Shown here one piece after another: positions 8,526 to 16,342 of a stretch of 64,000 nucleotides of DNA. The DNA comes from Mucilaginibacter limnophilus (GTDB lineage: Bacteria; Bacteroidota; Bacteroidia; Sphingobacteriales; Sphingobacteriaceae). The notes under the pieces were generated by a model. That model was not told the origin of the DNA. It did not search any database and worked only from the letters and a program-made list of their open reading frames with translations. The translations under genes were made by a program, and so were the position numbers. The stretch is taken from positions 868,001-932,000 of the forward strand of contig NZ_SACK01000002.1 in assembly GCF_004005815.1 (NCBI RefSeq), written 5' to 3'. Position 1 is the stretch's first letter. Each line of letters starts with the position of its first letter.

Positions 8526-9929
8526 ATGGAAGAAGAATTTGAATTTGGTTCTGCCGAAGATGCAAAATTCTCGGTAGAACGGTACGAAGAGATGATTCGT
8601 AACCACGACCAGTACTTTTTTGATGCCCAGGCGTTTGAGAACATTATCGACTACTACATCGAGAAGAACGACCCGCTAAAAGCATTGCAAGTTGTAGAGT
8701 ACGCCCGCAACCAGCACCCTTTCGCCGCTGTATTTTTTATTAAACAGGCACAGTTGCTGGTGGTAACTAACCGCGCTTCAGAGGCTTTTGACTCGCTTGA
8801 CAAGGCGGCCATGCTTGAAGCAAGCGACCCGGATATCTACGTGATCCGCGGTAACCTGTACGAAAGTATGGAACGCTACGACGAGGCTTTGGAAAATTAC
8901 GAAAAGGCCCTTGAACTTGCCGATGAAACTGACGATGTGCTGCTGCATATTGCCTACGTACATCAAAACATGGGCGACTATGATCAGGCTATAAAATACC
9001 TGAAACGCTGCCTTGAGCAGAATATGGAAAACCAGGACGCCCTGTACGAGCTGGCCTTTTGCTATGATGTGCTAGACAACCAGGAGGAAAGCGTGCAGTT
9101 TTATATGCAGTACATCGATAACGAGCCATATAGCTATGCCGCATGGTACAACCTGGGCAACGCTTATACTAAGTTAGGCCTGTTTGAAAAAGCTATCGAT
9201 GCGTATGATTACGCCATCCTGATAAAAGAAAGCTTTGCGTCTGCCTACTTTAACAAAGGTAACGCCTTGGTGAACCTTGAAAAATATGCCGAGGCCATTG
9301 AAGTTTACCGCCATACGTTTGAGTATGAGCAGCCTAATGCCGATACCTATTGCGCCATTGGTGAATGCTACGAAAAGCTGGAGCAGATGGACGACGCGAG
9401 GGCTTTTTACAAAAAGTCGGTGAAAATGGATCCTAAACTGGCCGATGCATGGTTTGGCATAGGAGTAACCCTTGATTTTGAGGAACGTTATTTTGAAGCG
9501 CTGCACTTCTACAAAAAAGCTCTCGACCTTGACATTGCCAATGCCGACTACTGGTTTGCCATTGCCGATGCCGAATACAAGCTTGGCCGTATTGACGAAG
9601 CAGCCCAGGCTTATGAAAAGGTAGTTGAACTGAACCCGGTAGATATTGATGCCTGGCTTGATTATTCGTCGATACTGTACGAGCAAAGCAAGCTAACCGA
9701 AGCCATCGAGGTAATGACAGAGGCCATAAAAACTAACCCGGGAACAGCAGAGCTGTATTACCGCATGGTTGCTTACCTGTTTGCCAAAGGCGATTATAAC
9801 GAGGCGCTTAACCAGCTTGAGCTTGCCTTAAGCACCGATGCCGAGAAGCACTTTATCCTGTTTGAATATTTGCCTCAGCTGCAAAACAACAAGGTGATCA
9901 TTGATATCATTAACCGCTATACGCGTTAA
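8526..9929 (+). CDS. Tetratricopeptide repeat protein
   Basis: A 467-residue, strongly acidic protein with no signal peptide or membrane segment. From about residue 35 to the end it is filled with roughly a dozen 34-residue TPR units with the usual W/LG/Y/A/F/A/P pattern (for example AWYNLGNAYTKLGLFEKAID and ADAWFGIGVTLDFEERYFEA). It is probably a cytoplasmic scaffold for protein-protein contacts; the partner is unknown. The gene stands alone, divergent from the aldehyde dehydrogenase, and ends in its own terminator. Confidence 0.9.
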   Translation: MEEEFEFGSAEDAKFSVERYEEMIRNHDQYFFDAQAFENIIDYYIEKNDPLKALQVVEYARNQHPFAAVFFIKQAQLLVVTNRASEAFDSLDKAAMLEASDPDIYVIRGNLYESMERYDEALENYEKALELADETDDVLLHIAYVHQNMGDYDQAIKYLKRCLEQNMENQDALYELAFCYDVLDNQEESVQFYMQYIDNEPYSYAAWYNLGNAYTKLGLFEKAIDAYDYAILIKESFASAYFNKGNALVNLEKYAEAIEVYRHTFEYEQPNADTYCAIGECYEKLEQMDDARAFYKKSVKMDPKLADAWFGIGVTLDFEERYFEALHFYKKALDLDIANADYWFAIADAEYKLGRIDEAAQAYEKVVELNPVDIDAWLDYSSILYEQSKLTEAIEVMTEAIKTNPGTAELYYRMVAYLFAKGDYNEALNQLELALSTDAEKHFILFEYLPQLQNNKVIIDIINRYTR

Positions 9930-9950
9930 GCGTTGAACATATTTTTATCG

Positions 9951-9983
9951 AAGCCGTATCCGGATTTCCGGTGCGGCTTTTTT
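9951..9983 (+). terminator. Rho-independent terminator after the TPR gene
   Basis: Stem AAGCCGtatCCGG with CCGGtGCGGCTT, short loop, followed by a T-run, 21 bases after the stop. Confidence 0.85.
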
Positions 9984-10009
9984 GTTTACAATAGAGAGAT
10001 TAGTTATAT

Positions 10010-10294
10010 ATGATATTTTCTGCCTTATTTAAATGGAGAATTAGGAGTTTAAAGGCAATGCTAAAAGACTTTGTTAATACTGCTGCTGAATTAGGTTTAC
10101 CTGAAAAAGATACTGATTTTGCTTTAGACTTATTGTCGCACTATGAATATGGAGAATGTTTTCATTTAGTGATTGCTCAGTTGTATGAATTTGATATAAA
10201 AATCACAAATGAATTTTATGAGACAATTAAGCAATTGGCAAATAAGATGAAATATTCTGCGAGTATCAATCATATGCAGGAATTAGTTCAGTAG
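10010..10294 (+). CDS. Small MafI-like (immunity-type) protein
   Basis: A 94-residue, mostly helical protein without signal or membrane segment. The pattern LGLPEKDTDFALDLLSHYEYGECFHLVIAQLYEFDIKITNEFYETI resembles the MafI immunity family, in which a helical repeat with a GE motif is followed by an IP/IT helix. MafI proteins neutralise polymorphic toxins, but no toxin gene is next to this one, so this would be an orphan. The match is from memory of the family pattern. The start at 10010 is uncertain; the ATG at 10055 (MLKDFVN) would fit better if the first basic residues are not real. This stretch is more AT-rich than its neighbours. Confidence 0.5.
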   Translation: MIFSALFKWRIRSLKAMLKDFVNTAAELGLPEKDTDFALDLLSHYEYGECFHLVIAQLYEFDIKITNEFYETIKQLANKMKYSASINHMQELVQ

Positions 10295-10365
10295 AATTTA
10301 TTAACAAGGATCTTATAATATATGGAATCCATGACCTGTCTGCATCTTATAGTAAAAGATCGGTT

Positions 10366-10737
10366 ATGAAATACTTATTGTTTTGTTTAATCATATTGTC
10401 GGGCTCGGTTAAGCTAAAAGCGCAGTCGACTCAAAAGGATAGTGTTGTTATAAGTGAGTATGAAAATTATCATACAAATGTTGGCAAGGCAAGGGCTTTG
10501 CATGACATCAGTAACAATACTATAAAGCTGTTACTGATAGGCGGTATGCGGCCAAAGCACTTTGATGATCAGGAGAGGTTTGAGCGTAAATATGATATCA
10601 CATACTACACGTATGGATGTGTTTTTCCGCGAGGTGAAAAGATACGAGCTTACAATGCAGAAGTGTTTAAATATCTTGATAACAAGTATGGCAAAGACTG
10701 GCGCAAAGAAACACGGCCTGATGTGATAGGATTGTGA
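10366..10737 (+). CDS. Secreted FEKKY-domain protein, function unknown
   Basis: A 123-residue protein with a signal peptide (MKYLLFCLIILSGSVKLKAQ). The C-terminal half carries FERKYDITYYTYGC, AYNAEVFKYLDNKYGKDW and RPDVIGL, the pattern I associate with the Bacteroidota FEKKY domain. Its role is unknown. It lies between the MafI-like gene and another small secreted protein, in a cluster of small accessory genes. Confidence 0.6.
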   Translation: MKYLLFCLIILSGSVKLKAQSTQKDSVVISEYENYHTNVGKARALHDISNNTIKLLLIGGMRPKHFDDQERFERKYDITYYTYGCVFPRGEKIRAYNAEVFKYLDNKYGKDWRKETRPDVIGL

Positions 10738-10789
10738 TTGCCGGATAACCGCTAAAATTGCTATCTTTCAGCCACCATATCAAAGTTGA

Positions 10790-11287
10790 ATGAAAAAGAC
10801 TTTAGTTGTCTTATTTTGGATAATATCAACCGCTGCGGTGTCTGTGGCGCAGGAGCTGCCACCCATCGATGGTATAAAGTTTGAAGGTTCGGAAATATTC
10901 AAGGTACATGAGCCGCTGGTACTGCAAACCGCCGATTACCTGCTTACCACCCCTGTTAAAGAAAATGATATCGACCGTTTAAAAGCTGTGCAGTTTTTGA
11001 TAAAGTGGATGGAAGGAACCCCTGATCATACGTTTACCATAGATGGTTATCCCACAAAATACTTCTCATATAACGTTGATTTGATGAGCATATACATGGC
11101 TGCTTTATGCAAGGTGGAACTTGAAACCAAGCATACTGATGCTAACGAACTAACTCTCGACGCCACCAAAGTTTTCCTGAAATACGTTAACGAGCCTACC
11201 TACTACAAATCAAAACTATCAAAAGATATAAAGCGTCTTTCGGCGGCGAATGATAAAGGTGAGCTTAAATCATTTTTGAGGATGTAA
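10790..11287 (+). CDS. Secreted protein of unknown function
   Basis: A 165-residue protein with signal peptide MKKTLVVLFWIISTAAVSVA. The mature part is helical, with no cysteine cluster and no motif that I recognise (segments such as TPDHTFTIDGYP and LMSIYMAALCKVELE). A sequence TATCTTTC close to the -7 promoter consensus lies about 20 bases before the ATG. The gap of 56 bases to aroE makes a shared transcript possible. Confidence 0.55.
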   Translation: MKKTLVVLFWIISTAAVSVAQELPPIDGIKFEGSEIFKVHEPLVLQTADYLLTTPVKENDIDRLKAVQFLIKWMEGTPDHTFTIDGYPTKYFSYNVDLMSIYMAALCKVELETKHTDANELTLDATKVFLKYVNEPTYYKSKLSKDIKRLSAANDKGELKSFLRM

Positions 11288-11343
11288 GTTAGGCGGCGTA
11301 AAACATTGCTATATTCGCCGTTGCATTACATCAGTCCTTTAAA

Positions 11344-12135
11344 ATGAAAAAATACGGCCTTATAGGGTACCCGCTGTCGCACTCGTTCTCCAAAAAATAC
11401 TTTACCGAAAAGTTTGCCAATGAAGGCATTGCCGATGCACAGTATGACCTTTATCCTATTGAGGATATCAGTACGTTCAACAGCTTTTTAAGCGCCAATC
11501 CCGGTTTGGTTGGGTTAAATGTGACCATTCCGTACAAGGTTGATGTGATGAAGTACGTCGACTGGCTCGACGAGGAAGCCAATAAGGTAGGCGCTGTAAA
11601 TACCTTGCGCATCAGTCAGGAAACACCGGTTGCGGCATCATTTGAAGGCACTGTTGCCTTCGGCGACGATAACTTCAGGGTGGAAGGATTTAATACTGAT
11701 GTGTATGGTTTCGAAATGTCGTTAAAGCCATTGCTAAAAAAACATCACGAAAGTGCGTTGGTGCTGGGTAACGGGGGCGCGGCGAAAGCAGTATTTTATG
11801 TGCTGGATAAACTTGAGATACCTTACGCGGTTATCACTCGCCGTAAAATGGACGGTACGATATTGTTTGATGAGCTCGAACCCGAAATGGTGGCTGAGAA
11901 CAAATTGATTATTAACACCACCCCTGTTGGTACATCACCAAATGTAAATGAATGCCCGCCAATACCTTACGACCAGATTACGGATAAACACCTGCTTTAC
12001 GACCTGATTTACAATCCCGAGCAGACGCTGTTACTGAAGAAAGGGGCGGAGAGGGGCGCGGTAACAAAAAACGGTCATGAAATGCTGATACTGCAGGCCG
12101 AACGGGCCTGGGAAATATGGAACAAAAAAGCCTGA
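11344..12135 (+). CDS. aroE: Shikimate dehydrogenase
   Basis: Reduces 3-dehydroshikimate to shikimate with NADPH in the aromatic amino acid (chorismate) pathway. The substrate-binding SxS motif (YPLSHSFSKKYF), the catalytic Lys in NVTIPYK near residue 66, the Asp in GFNTD, and the nucleotide loop LGNGGAAKAV are all visible. There is an insertion of about 20 residues between GAVNTLR and GFNTD compared with the usual AroE, in a surface loop. Length 263 residues. The gldD gene follows after 4 bases, so the two are co-transcribed. Confidence 0.94.
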   Translation: MKKYGLIGYPLSHSFSKKYFTEKFANEGIADAQYDLYPIEDISTFNSFLSANPGLVGLNVTIPYKVDVMKYVDWLDEEANKVGAVNTLRISQETPVAASFEGTVAFGDDNFRVEGFNTDVYGFEMSLKPLLKKHHESALVLGNGGAAKAVFYVLDKLEIPYAVITRRKMDGTILFDELEPEMVAENKLIINTTPVGTSPNVNECPPIPYDQITDKHLLYDLIYNPEQTLLLKKGAERGAVTKNGHEMLILQAERAWEIWNKKA

Positions 12136-12139
12136 TGCG

Positions 12140-12718
12140 ATGAAGTGGTGCGCAATTGTTTTATTAGCATTGATAGTACTTGCCGGCTGCGTCGGCGAGG
12201 CGGATTACTCGCCCAAGCCAAGGGGGTACTTCCGTATATACTATCCCGAAAAGGCTTATCAGCAATATAATGATGGCTGCCCGTTTACTTTTGAGTATCC
12301 CAAATACGCTAACATTGTACCCGATCCGAAGGCTAAAAATAATCCTTGCTGGCTGAACATGAATTTGCCCCAGTTTAACGGGGTACTGCATTTAAGCTAT
12401 CAGCCGGTAACATCCAAAAAGATATTTAACGAGTTGGTTGAAGATGCGCACACCTTTGCTTTCAAGCACACTATAAAAGCGACTTCGATTGATGAAGGCT
12501 ACATCAGCTATCCCGACAGGAAAGTTTACGGATTATATTATACCATTGACGGCAACGCGGCCTCTTCGGTACAGTTCTTCTTAACAGACAGTACCCGGCA
12601 CTATCTTCGGGGCGCATTATACTTTAGCAACGAACCTCGGCTCGATTCGATACAGCCTGTTCTCGACTTCGTGAAGAAAGACGTAGATGTGCTGATAAAA
12701 AGTTTTAGGTGGAAGTAG
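12140..12718 (+). CDS. gldD: Gliding motility lipoprotein GldD
   Basis: A 192-residue lipoprotein with lipobox LIVLAGC at residues 10-16. The sequence SPKPRGYFRIYYPEKAY directly after the lipid site is the GldD signature. In flavobacteria GldD is needed for gliding and type IX secretion; sphingobacteria often keep it without visible gliding. It starts 4 bases after aroE, a pairing I have seen as usual in this group. No other gld gene is in the window. Confidence 0.9.
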   Translation: MKWCAIVLLALIVLAGCVGEADYSPKPRGYFRIYYPEKAYQQYNDGCPFTFEYPKYANIVPDPKAKNNPCWLNMNLPQFNGVLHLSYQPVTSKKIFNELVEDAHTFAFKHTIKATSIDEGYISYPDRKVYGLYYTIDGNAASSVQFFLTDSTRHYLRGALYFSNEPRLDSIQPVLDFVKKDVDVLIKSFRWK

Positions 12719-12744
12719 AAGATTTTCGGTTATTGTTTGGCATT

Positions 12745-12783
12745 CCTCATTAGCAATGGGTTTTAAACCCATTGCTAATGAGG
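12745..12783. repeat. Near-perfect palindrome with GGGTTT-AAACCC centre
   Basis: Two 19-bp arms around one base: CCTCATTAGCAATGGGTTT and its exact complement. It lies 26 bases after gldD and just upstream of a promoter. A second copy with the same core is at 29314-29340, where one A-T pair is changed to G-C on both arms. Confidence 0.85.
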
Positions 12784-12799
12784 GGTGAATAAAATATAC

Positions 12800-12807
12800 T
12801 ACCTTTG
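12800..12807 (+). promoter_or_regulatory. Bacteroidota -7 promoter element (TAnnTTTG), almost leaderless
   Basis: TACCTTTG matches the consensus exactly and ends only 5 bases before the ATG at 12813, so the transcript should begin at or very near the start codon. No convincing -33 TTG at the right distance is visible. Confidence 0.55.
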
Positions 12808-12812
12808 CCCAT

Positions 12813-13451
12813 ATGGCAAAAATCGAATGTTTTGCAAATAATCCTTACCAGGAAAATACCGTTGTTTTATATAATGACAGCGGCGAGTGCGTGATTATCG
12901 ATCCCGGAATGTACACCGGCGCCGAGCAGAACGCGGTGGTGAATTTCATCAAAGAAAATAACCTGATCCCGGTTTTGTTATTAAACACCCATTGCCATAT
13001 AGATCATGTGCTGGGCAACAAGTTCGTTTTCGAGCAATATGGTTTAAAACCGAAGTTTCATCAGGGCGAATTGCCTGTGTTAAATTTTGCCCCGGTGCAT
13101 GCCGCGCAAATAGGTTTTAGGTATGAAAATTCGCCGCTGCCAGATGAATATCTGCCTGAAACAGGAACCATTAGCTTTGGCAATACAACGCTCGAACTGA
13201 TATTCGCGCCGGGCCATTCGCCTGCGCATTTGTGCTTTTATGATAAGGAAGCCAATATATTGGTAGGCGGAGATGTGCTTTTCAAAGGCAGCATTGGTCG
13301 CAGCGATTTGCCCGGTGGTAACCACGCGCAGCTTTTGAAAAATATCCGTGAGAAATTGTTCGTGCTGCCTGATGACTGCACAGTATATCCGGGGCATGGA
13401 CCTGAAACAACCATCGGTTACGAAAAACAATACAACCCCTTTTTTAATTAA
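12813..13451 (+). CDS. MBL-fold metallo-hydrolase (glyoxalase II-like)
   Basis: A 212-residue cytoplasmic protein of the metallo-beta-lactamase fold. The metal-binding motif THCHIDHVLG (HxHxDH) is near residue 60, the next His in APGHSPAHLCF, the bridging Asp in VGGDVLF, and the last His in YPGHGPET. The small size without the C-terminal helical domain points to the generic hydroxyacylglutathione hydrolase-like group rather than a true GloB. The substrate is unknown. It has its own promoter and leads toward the permease gene 20 bases downstream. Confidence 0.9.
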   Translation: MAKIECFANNPYQENTVVLYNDSGECVIIDPGMYTGAEQNAVVNFIKENNLIPVLLLNTHCHIDHVLGNKFVFEQYGLKPKFHQGELPVLNFAPVHAAQIGFRYENSPLPDEYLPETGTISFGNTTLELIFAPGHSPAHLCFYDKEANILVGGDVLFKGSIGRSDLPGGNHAQLLKNIREKLFVLPDDCTVYPGHGPETTIGYEKQYNPFFN

Positions 13452-13471
13452 CTCTGCATAACCCTTTATAA

Positions 13472-14698
13472 TTGAACACGGCGGTTTACATAGCGAAGCG
13501 GTATCTTTTTTCACGCAAAAAGGTACATGCCATCAATATTATCTCAGGCATATCCATGCTTGGGGTGTTTGTGGGCAGTGCAGCGCTTATTATTATCCTG
13601 TCGGTGTTTAACGGGTTCGAAAAAGTTATCCTTTCGCTGTACAGTAATTTCAGTCCGGAAGTAAAAATTGAGGCCAAGTTGGGCAAAACATTTAACCCGA
13701 ACACACCTTACTTTGTATCGCTGAAAAACGATAAACGCATATTTTCGTACACCCAGGTGTTGCAGGAAAAGGTTTTACTGCGTTATGGTAACAAACAGTT
13801 TATAGGTACTATAAAGGGAGTGAGCGACGATTTTTTAAAGAACCCGCGCCTGGATAGCACCATACTCAACGGATCGTTCACGCTGAAGGCCGGCGGTAAA
13901 GACTACGCGGTGGTAGGAGCCACCATACAGGCCAGTTTAGGTGTTAATATTGATGACGCGATAGCCCAGTTGCAGGTATATTCGCCGAGGCGAAGCGCTT
14001 CGGCATCGTCAAACCCATTGAACGAGTTTGTTGTACAAAGCATATCGCCTTCGGGTGTGTTTGCCATACAGCAGGACTTTGACGATATTGTAGTTGCACC
14101 GCTCAGCTTCACCCGCGATCTGCTCGATGAACCCGACCAGGTATCGTCTGTTGAATTAAACTTCAACAAGGGCGTTAACATTGAAAAGGTAAAAGAAGAA
14201 ATAGAAAAATCGGCAGGCAGCAGTTTTGTGGTAAAAAACCGGGTACAGCAAAATACCGAGCTATATAAAACGTTGAATTATGAGCGCTGGTCGGTTTTTA
14301 TGATACTAACCTTTGTGTTGATCATAGCCGTGTTTAACATCATTGGTTCGTTAACGATGCTGGTTATTGATAAACGGAAAGACATTGCCATATTAACCAG
14401 TTTGGGTGCCGGGAAAAGGCTGATACAGGGTGTTTTCTTTTTCGAGGGAATGATGATATCAGTACTGGGGTGTGTAGCCGGTATTATAGTAGGGCTGATA
14501 TTTTGCATATTGCAGCAGCAATTCGGCCTGATAAAAATAAACGGCTCGTTAACGGTTATTGATGCTTACCCTATAGACATTAAGCCCGGCGACTTTTTAC
14601 TCGTGTTTTTAACCGTATTGGGTATCGCCGTAATAGCATCGGGCATAAGCGCGCGGCTAAGTGTAAAAGGGTTGAGCGATTTAAAGCAAGACCTGTAG
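13472..14698 (+). CDS. LolC/LolE-like ABC transporter permease (FtsX family)
   Basis: A 408-residue inner-membrane permease with one TM segment near residues 25-48 (GVFVGSAALIIILSVFNGF), a large periplasmic domain to about residue 265, and three TM segments at the C-terminus, the LolCE/MacB layout. In Gram-negative bacteria such permeases help release lipoproteins for the outer membrane. The ABC ATPase (LolD-like) is not in the window. The start is a TTG at 13472; no ATG would keep the conserved opening NTAVYIAKRYLFSRKKVHAINIIS, so the TTG is preferred. Confidence 0.85.
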   Translation: MNTAVYIAKRYLFSRKKVHAINIISGISMLGVFVGSAALIIILSVFNGFEKVILSLYSNFSPEVKIEAKLGKTFNPNTPYFVSLKNDKRIFSYTQVLQEKVLLRYGNKQFIGTIKGVSDDFLKNPRLDSTILNGSFTLKAGGKDYAVVGATIQASLGVNIDDAIAQLQVYSPRRSASASSNPLNEFVVQSISPSGVFAIQQDFDDIVVAPLSFTRDLLDEPDQVSSVELNFNKGVNIEKVKEEIEKSAGSSFVVKNRVQQNTELYKTLNYERWSVFMILTFVLIIAVFNIIGSLTMLVIDKRKDIAILTSLGAGKRLIQGVFFFEGMMISVLGCVAGIIVGLIFCILQQQFGLIKINGSLTVIDAYPIDIKPGDFLLVFLTVLGIAVIASGISARLSVKGLSDLKQDL

Positions 14699-14709
14699 AA
14701 AGATAATTT

Positions 14710-15084
14710 ATGCGTATTTTAAATATACAGTATATCATTTTAGGCATAACGTTGATGCTGGTATCGGCATGCTCATGCAACCGGCGCCCCGATGCTAAAA
14801 AACCGCTTGTGATAAAAGGTTTGTATAGCTTTGGCCCCGAGATCAAATCGTTTCAGGAATGCGGCCGCGAGAAAGAGTTCTGGGTAACCGATAGTTCGGC
14901 GCAGTTGGAATTAAAATATTCACAAATGAACTTTGAAAAGCCTTACCTGCCCGTTTATGTCGAGGTAGAGGGCGTAAAAAAACCTTCGAACAAAGACGGT
15001 TTAGGTGCTGAGTTTGACAGTACACTTGTGGTTTATAAAGTCATCAAAATTACAAAAGAAATTCCTGCCGATAGCTGCCGTTAA
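14710..15084 (+). CDS. Small lipoprotein, possibly NlpE/META-domain related
   Basis: A 124-residue protein with a lipobox (MLVSAC) at residues 15-20 and a Cys-rich first stretch (CSCNRRP). The segment GLYSFGPEIKSFQECG, followed by FWVTD and LPVYVEVEG, resembles the domain that follows NlpE in some proteins (a G-Y-x-F-x-x-C pattern); this is a weak match. It begins 11 bases after the permease stop, so it is probably in the same operon. Confidence 0.55.
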   Translation: MRILNIQYIILGITLMLVSACSCNRRPDAKKPLVIKGLYSFGPEIKSFQECGREKEFWVTDSSAQLELKYSQMNFEKPYLPVYVEVEGVKKPSNKDGLGAEFDSTLVVYKVIKITKEIPADSCR

Positions 15085-15201
15085 CCCGGCTGTATGTTGA
15101 AAAACGCATCGGCATTTAATAAAACAAATTAGGCGCGACAGGCTTTTAATAGTAGCTTTAACTTTTAATATTCGCCGTTCGGCTAATTAATATATCTCAT
15201 C

Positions 15202-15576
15202 ATGGAATCAAAACGTCAGCAAAAGTTTGCAGGAGTAATACAACAAGACCTTGCCGCCATTTTTCAACGCGAGGGCAATGCCTATTTGCCCAATACGCTG
15301 GTAACTATTACTAAAGTAAGGGTAACACCCGATTTGGCTATTGCACGCGTTTTCCTGAGCTTTTTTAATAATACCAATACTCAGCAGGCCTTGCAGCTGG
15401 TAAAATCGCATGCTTCAGAAATTCGCTACAAGCTTGGCGCACGTATAAAAGACCAGGTGCGCATTATACCGCAGCTTGAGTTTTTTGTGGACGATACCAA
15501 CGAATACGTTGAGCGTATGGACGCGCTGTTTGACAAAATAAGCCGCGAACCACGTCAGCCCGATACCGAAGAGTAA
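15202..15576 (+). CDS. rbfA: 30S ribosome-binding factor A
   Basis: A 124-residue KH-fold protein that helps mature the 5' end of 16S rRNA in the small subunit. The opening ESKRQQKFAGVIQQDLAAIF, then ITKVRVTPDLAIARVFLSFF and the final LEFFVDDTNEYVERMDALF are the family pattern. It is preceded by a 117-base gap with no gene and followed after 6 bases by the M23 peptidase gene. Confidence 0.94.
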   Translation: MESKRQQKFAGVIQQDLAAIFQREGNAYLPNTLVTITKVRVTPDLAIARVFLSFFNNTNTQQALQLVKSHASEIRYKLGARIKDQVRIIPQLEFFVDDTNEYVERMDALFDKISREPRQPDTEE

Positions 15577-15582
15577 TTTCGC

Positions 15583-16278
15583 ATGGATGCCTCGGAACTG
15601 TTGGTACAGCATCTGCAAAAGTATCCGTTGCGTGTAAGTAAGGTTGTTGATATCAAGCCTGACGATTGCCTGCTGCATATGGATCTTACCGCCGGCAACA
15701 GTGAACTTAACCCGCAGTTATTAAAAGATGTACAGGCGTTTGATGGCTGGGTAACTAAAAAACTAAATGATTCGGGCTGCCGTTATGGCGTTGGGGGCTA
15801 TATGGAAAACCGGGTCATCTATGCCAGCCGGGAGCATTTTGATACAGATGCCGAACCCCGCAGCATCCATTTAGGCGTTGACATCTGGGCCGCGGCAGGT
15901 ACACCGGTATATACACCACTTGACGGCATTGTACACAGCTTCCTGGATAATGACAACTTTGGTGATTATGGCCCCACCATCGTCCTTCAACATGATATCG
16001 CCGGACTTACCCTTTATAGTCTTTACGGGCATCTCAATCGTGCAAGTCTTAATAACTTAACAGTCGGCCAAAAAGTTAATTCCGGGCAACATATAGCCAG
16101 CTTCGGCAACCTCGATGAAAACGGCAACTGGCCGCCGCACCTGCATTTTCAGCTGATGCTGGATATGGAAGGCAAGAAGGGTGATTATCCGGGCGTGTGC
16201 CGTCCGTCTGAAAAAGGAAGGTATCTGAAAAATGTTCCTGATCCTGATATTCTGCTTCAAATAAATAACCGATTATAA
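15583..16278 (+). CDS. M23 family metallopeptidase
   Basis: A 231-residue zinc peptidase of the lysostaphin/LytM fold. Zinc ligands are visible as HLGVDIW (His and Asp), and as HLHF near the end, with the catalytic His in YGHL. There is no signal peptide, unlike typical peptidoglycan hydrolases, so it may act in the cytoplasm or use another route. It is 6 bases downstream of rbfA, which suggests co-transcription rather than a shared role. Confidence 0.88.
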   Translation: MDASELLVQHLQKYPLRVSKVVDIKPDDCLLHMDLTAGNSELNPQLLKDVQAFDGWVTKKLNDSGCRYGVGGYMENRVIYASREHFDTDAEPRSIHLGVDIWAAAGTPVYTPLDGIVHSFLDNDNFGDYGPTIVLQHDIAGLTLYSLYGHLNRASLNNLTVGQKVNSGQHIASFGNLDENGNWPPHLHFQLMLDMEGKKGDYPGVCRPSEKGRYLKNVPDPDILLQINNRL

Positions 16279-16316
16279 GCATAGCGCTTGTAAATACGTC
16301 TTAATAGTATTTTTTA

Positions 16317-16324
16317 TATTTTTG
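16317..16324 (+). promoter_or_regulatory. Bacteroidota -7 promoter element (TAnnTTTG)
   Basis: TATTTTTG lies 18 bases before the ATG at 16343 of the first DUF3857 gene. No clear -33 element at the usual spacing. Confidence 0.45.
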
Positions 16325-16342
16325 AGGGCGTTAAGCAATTGC

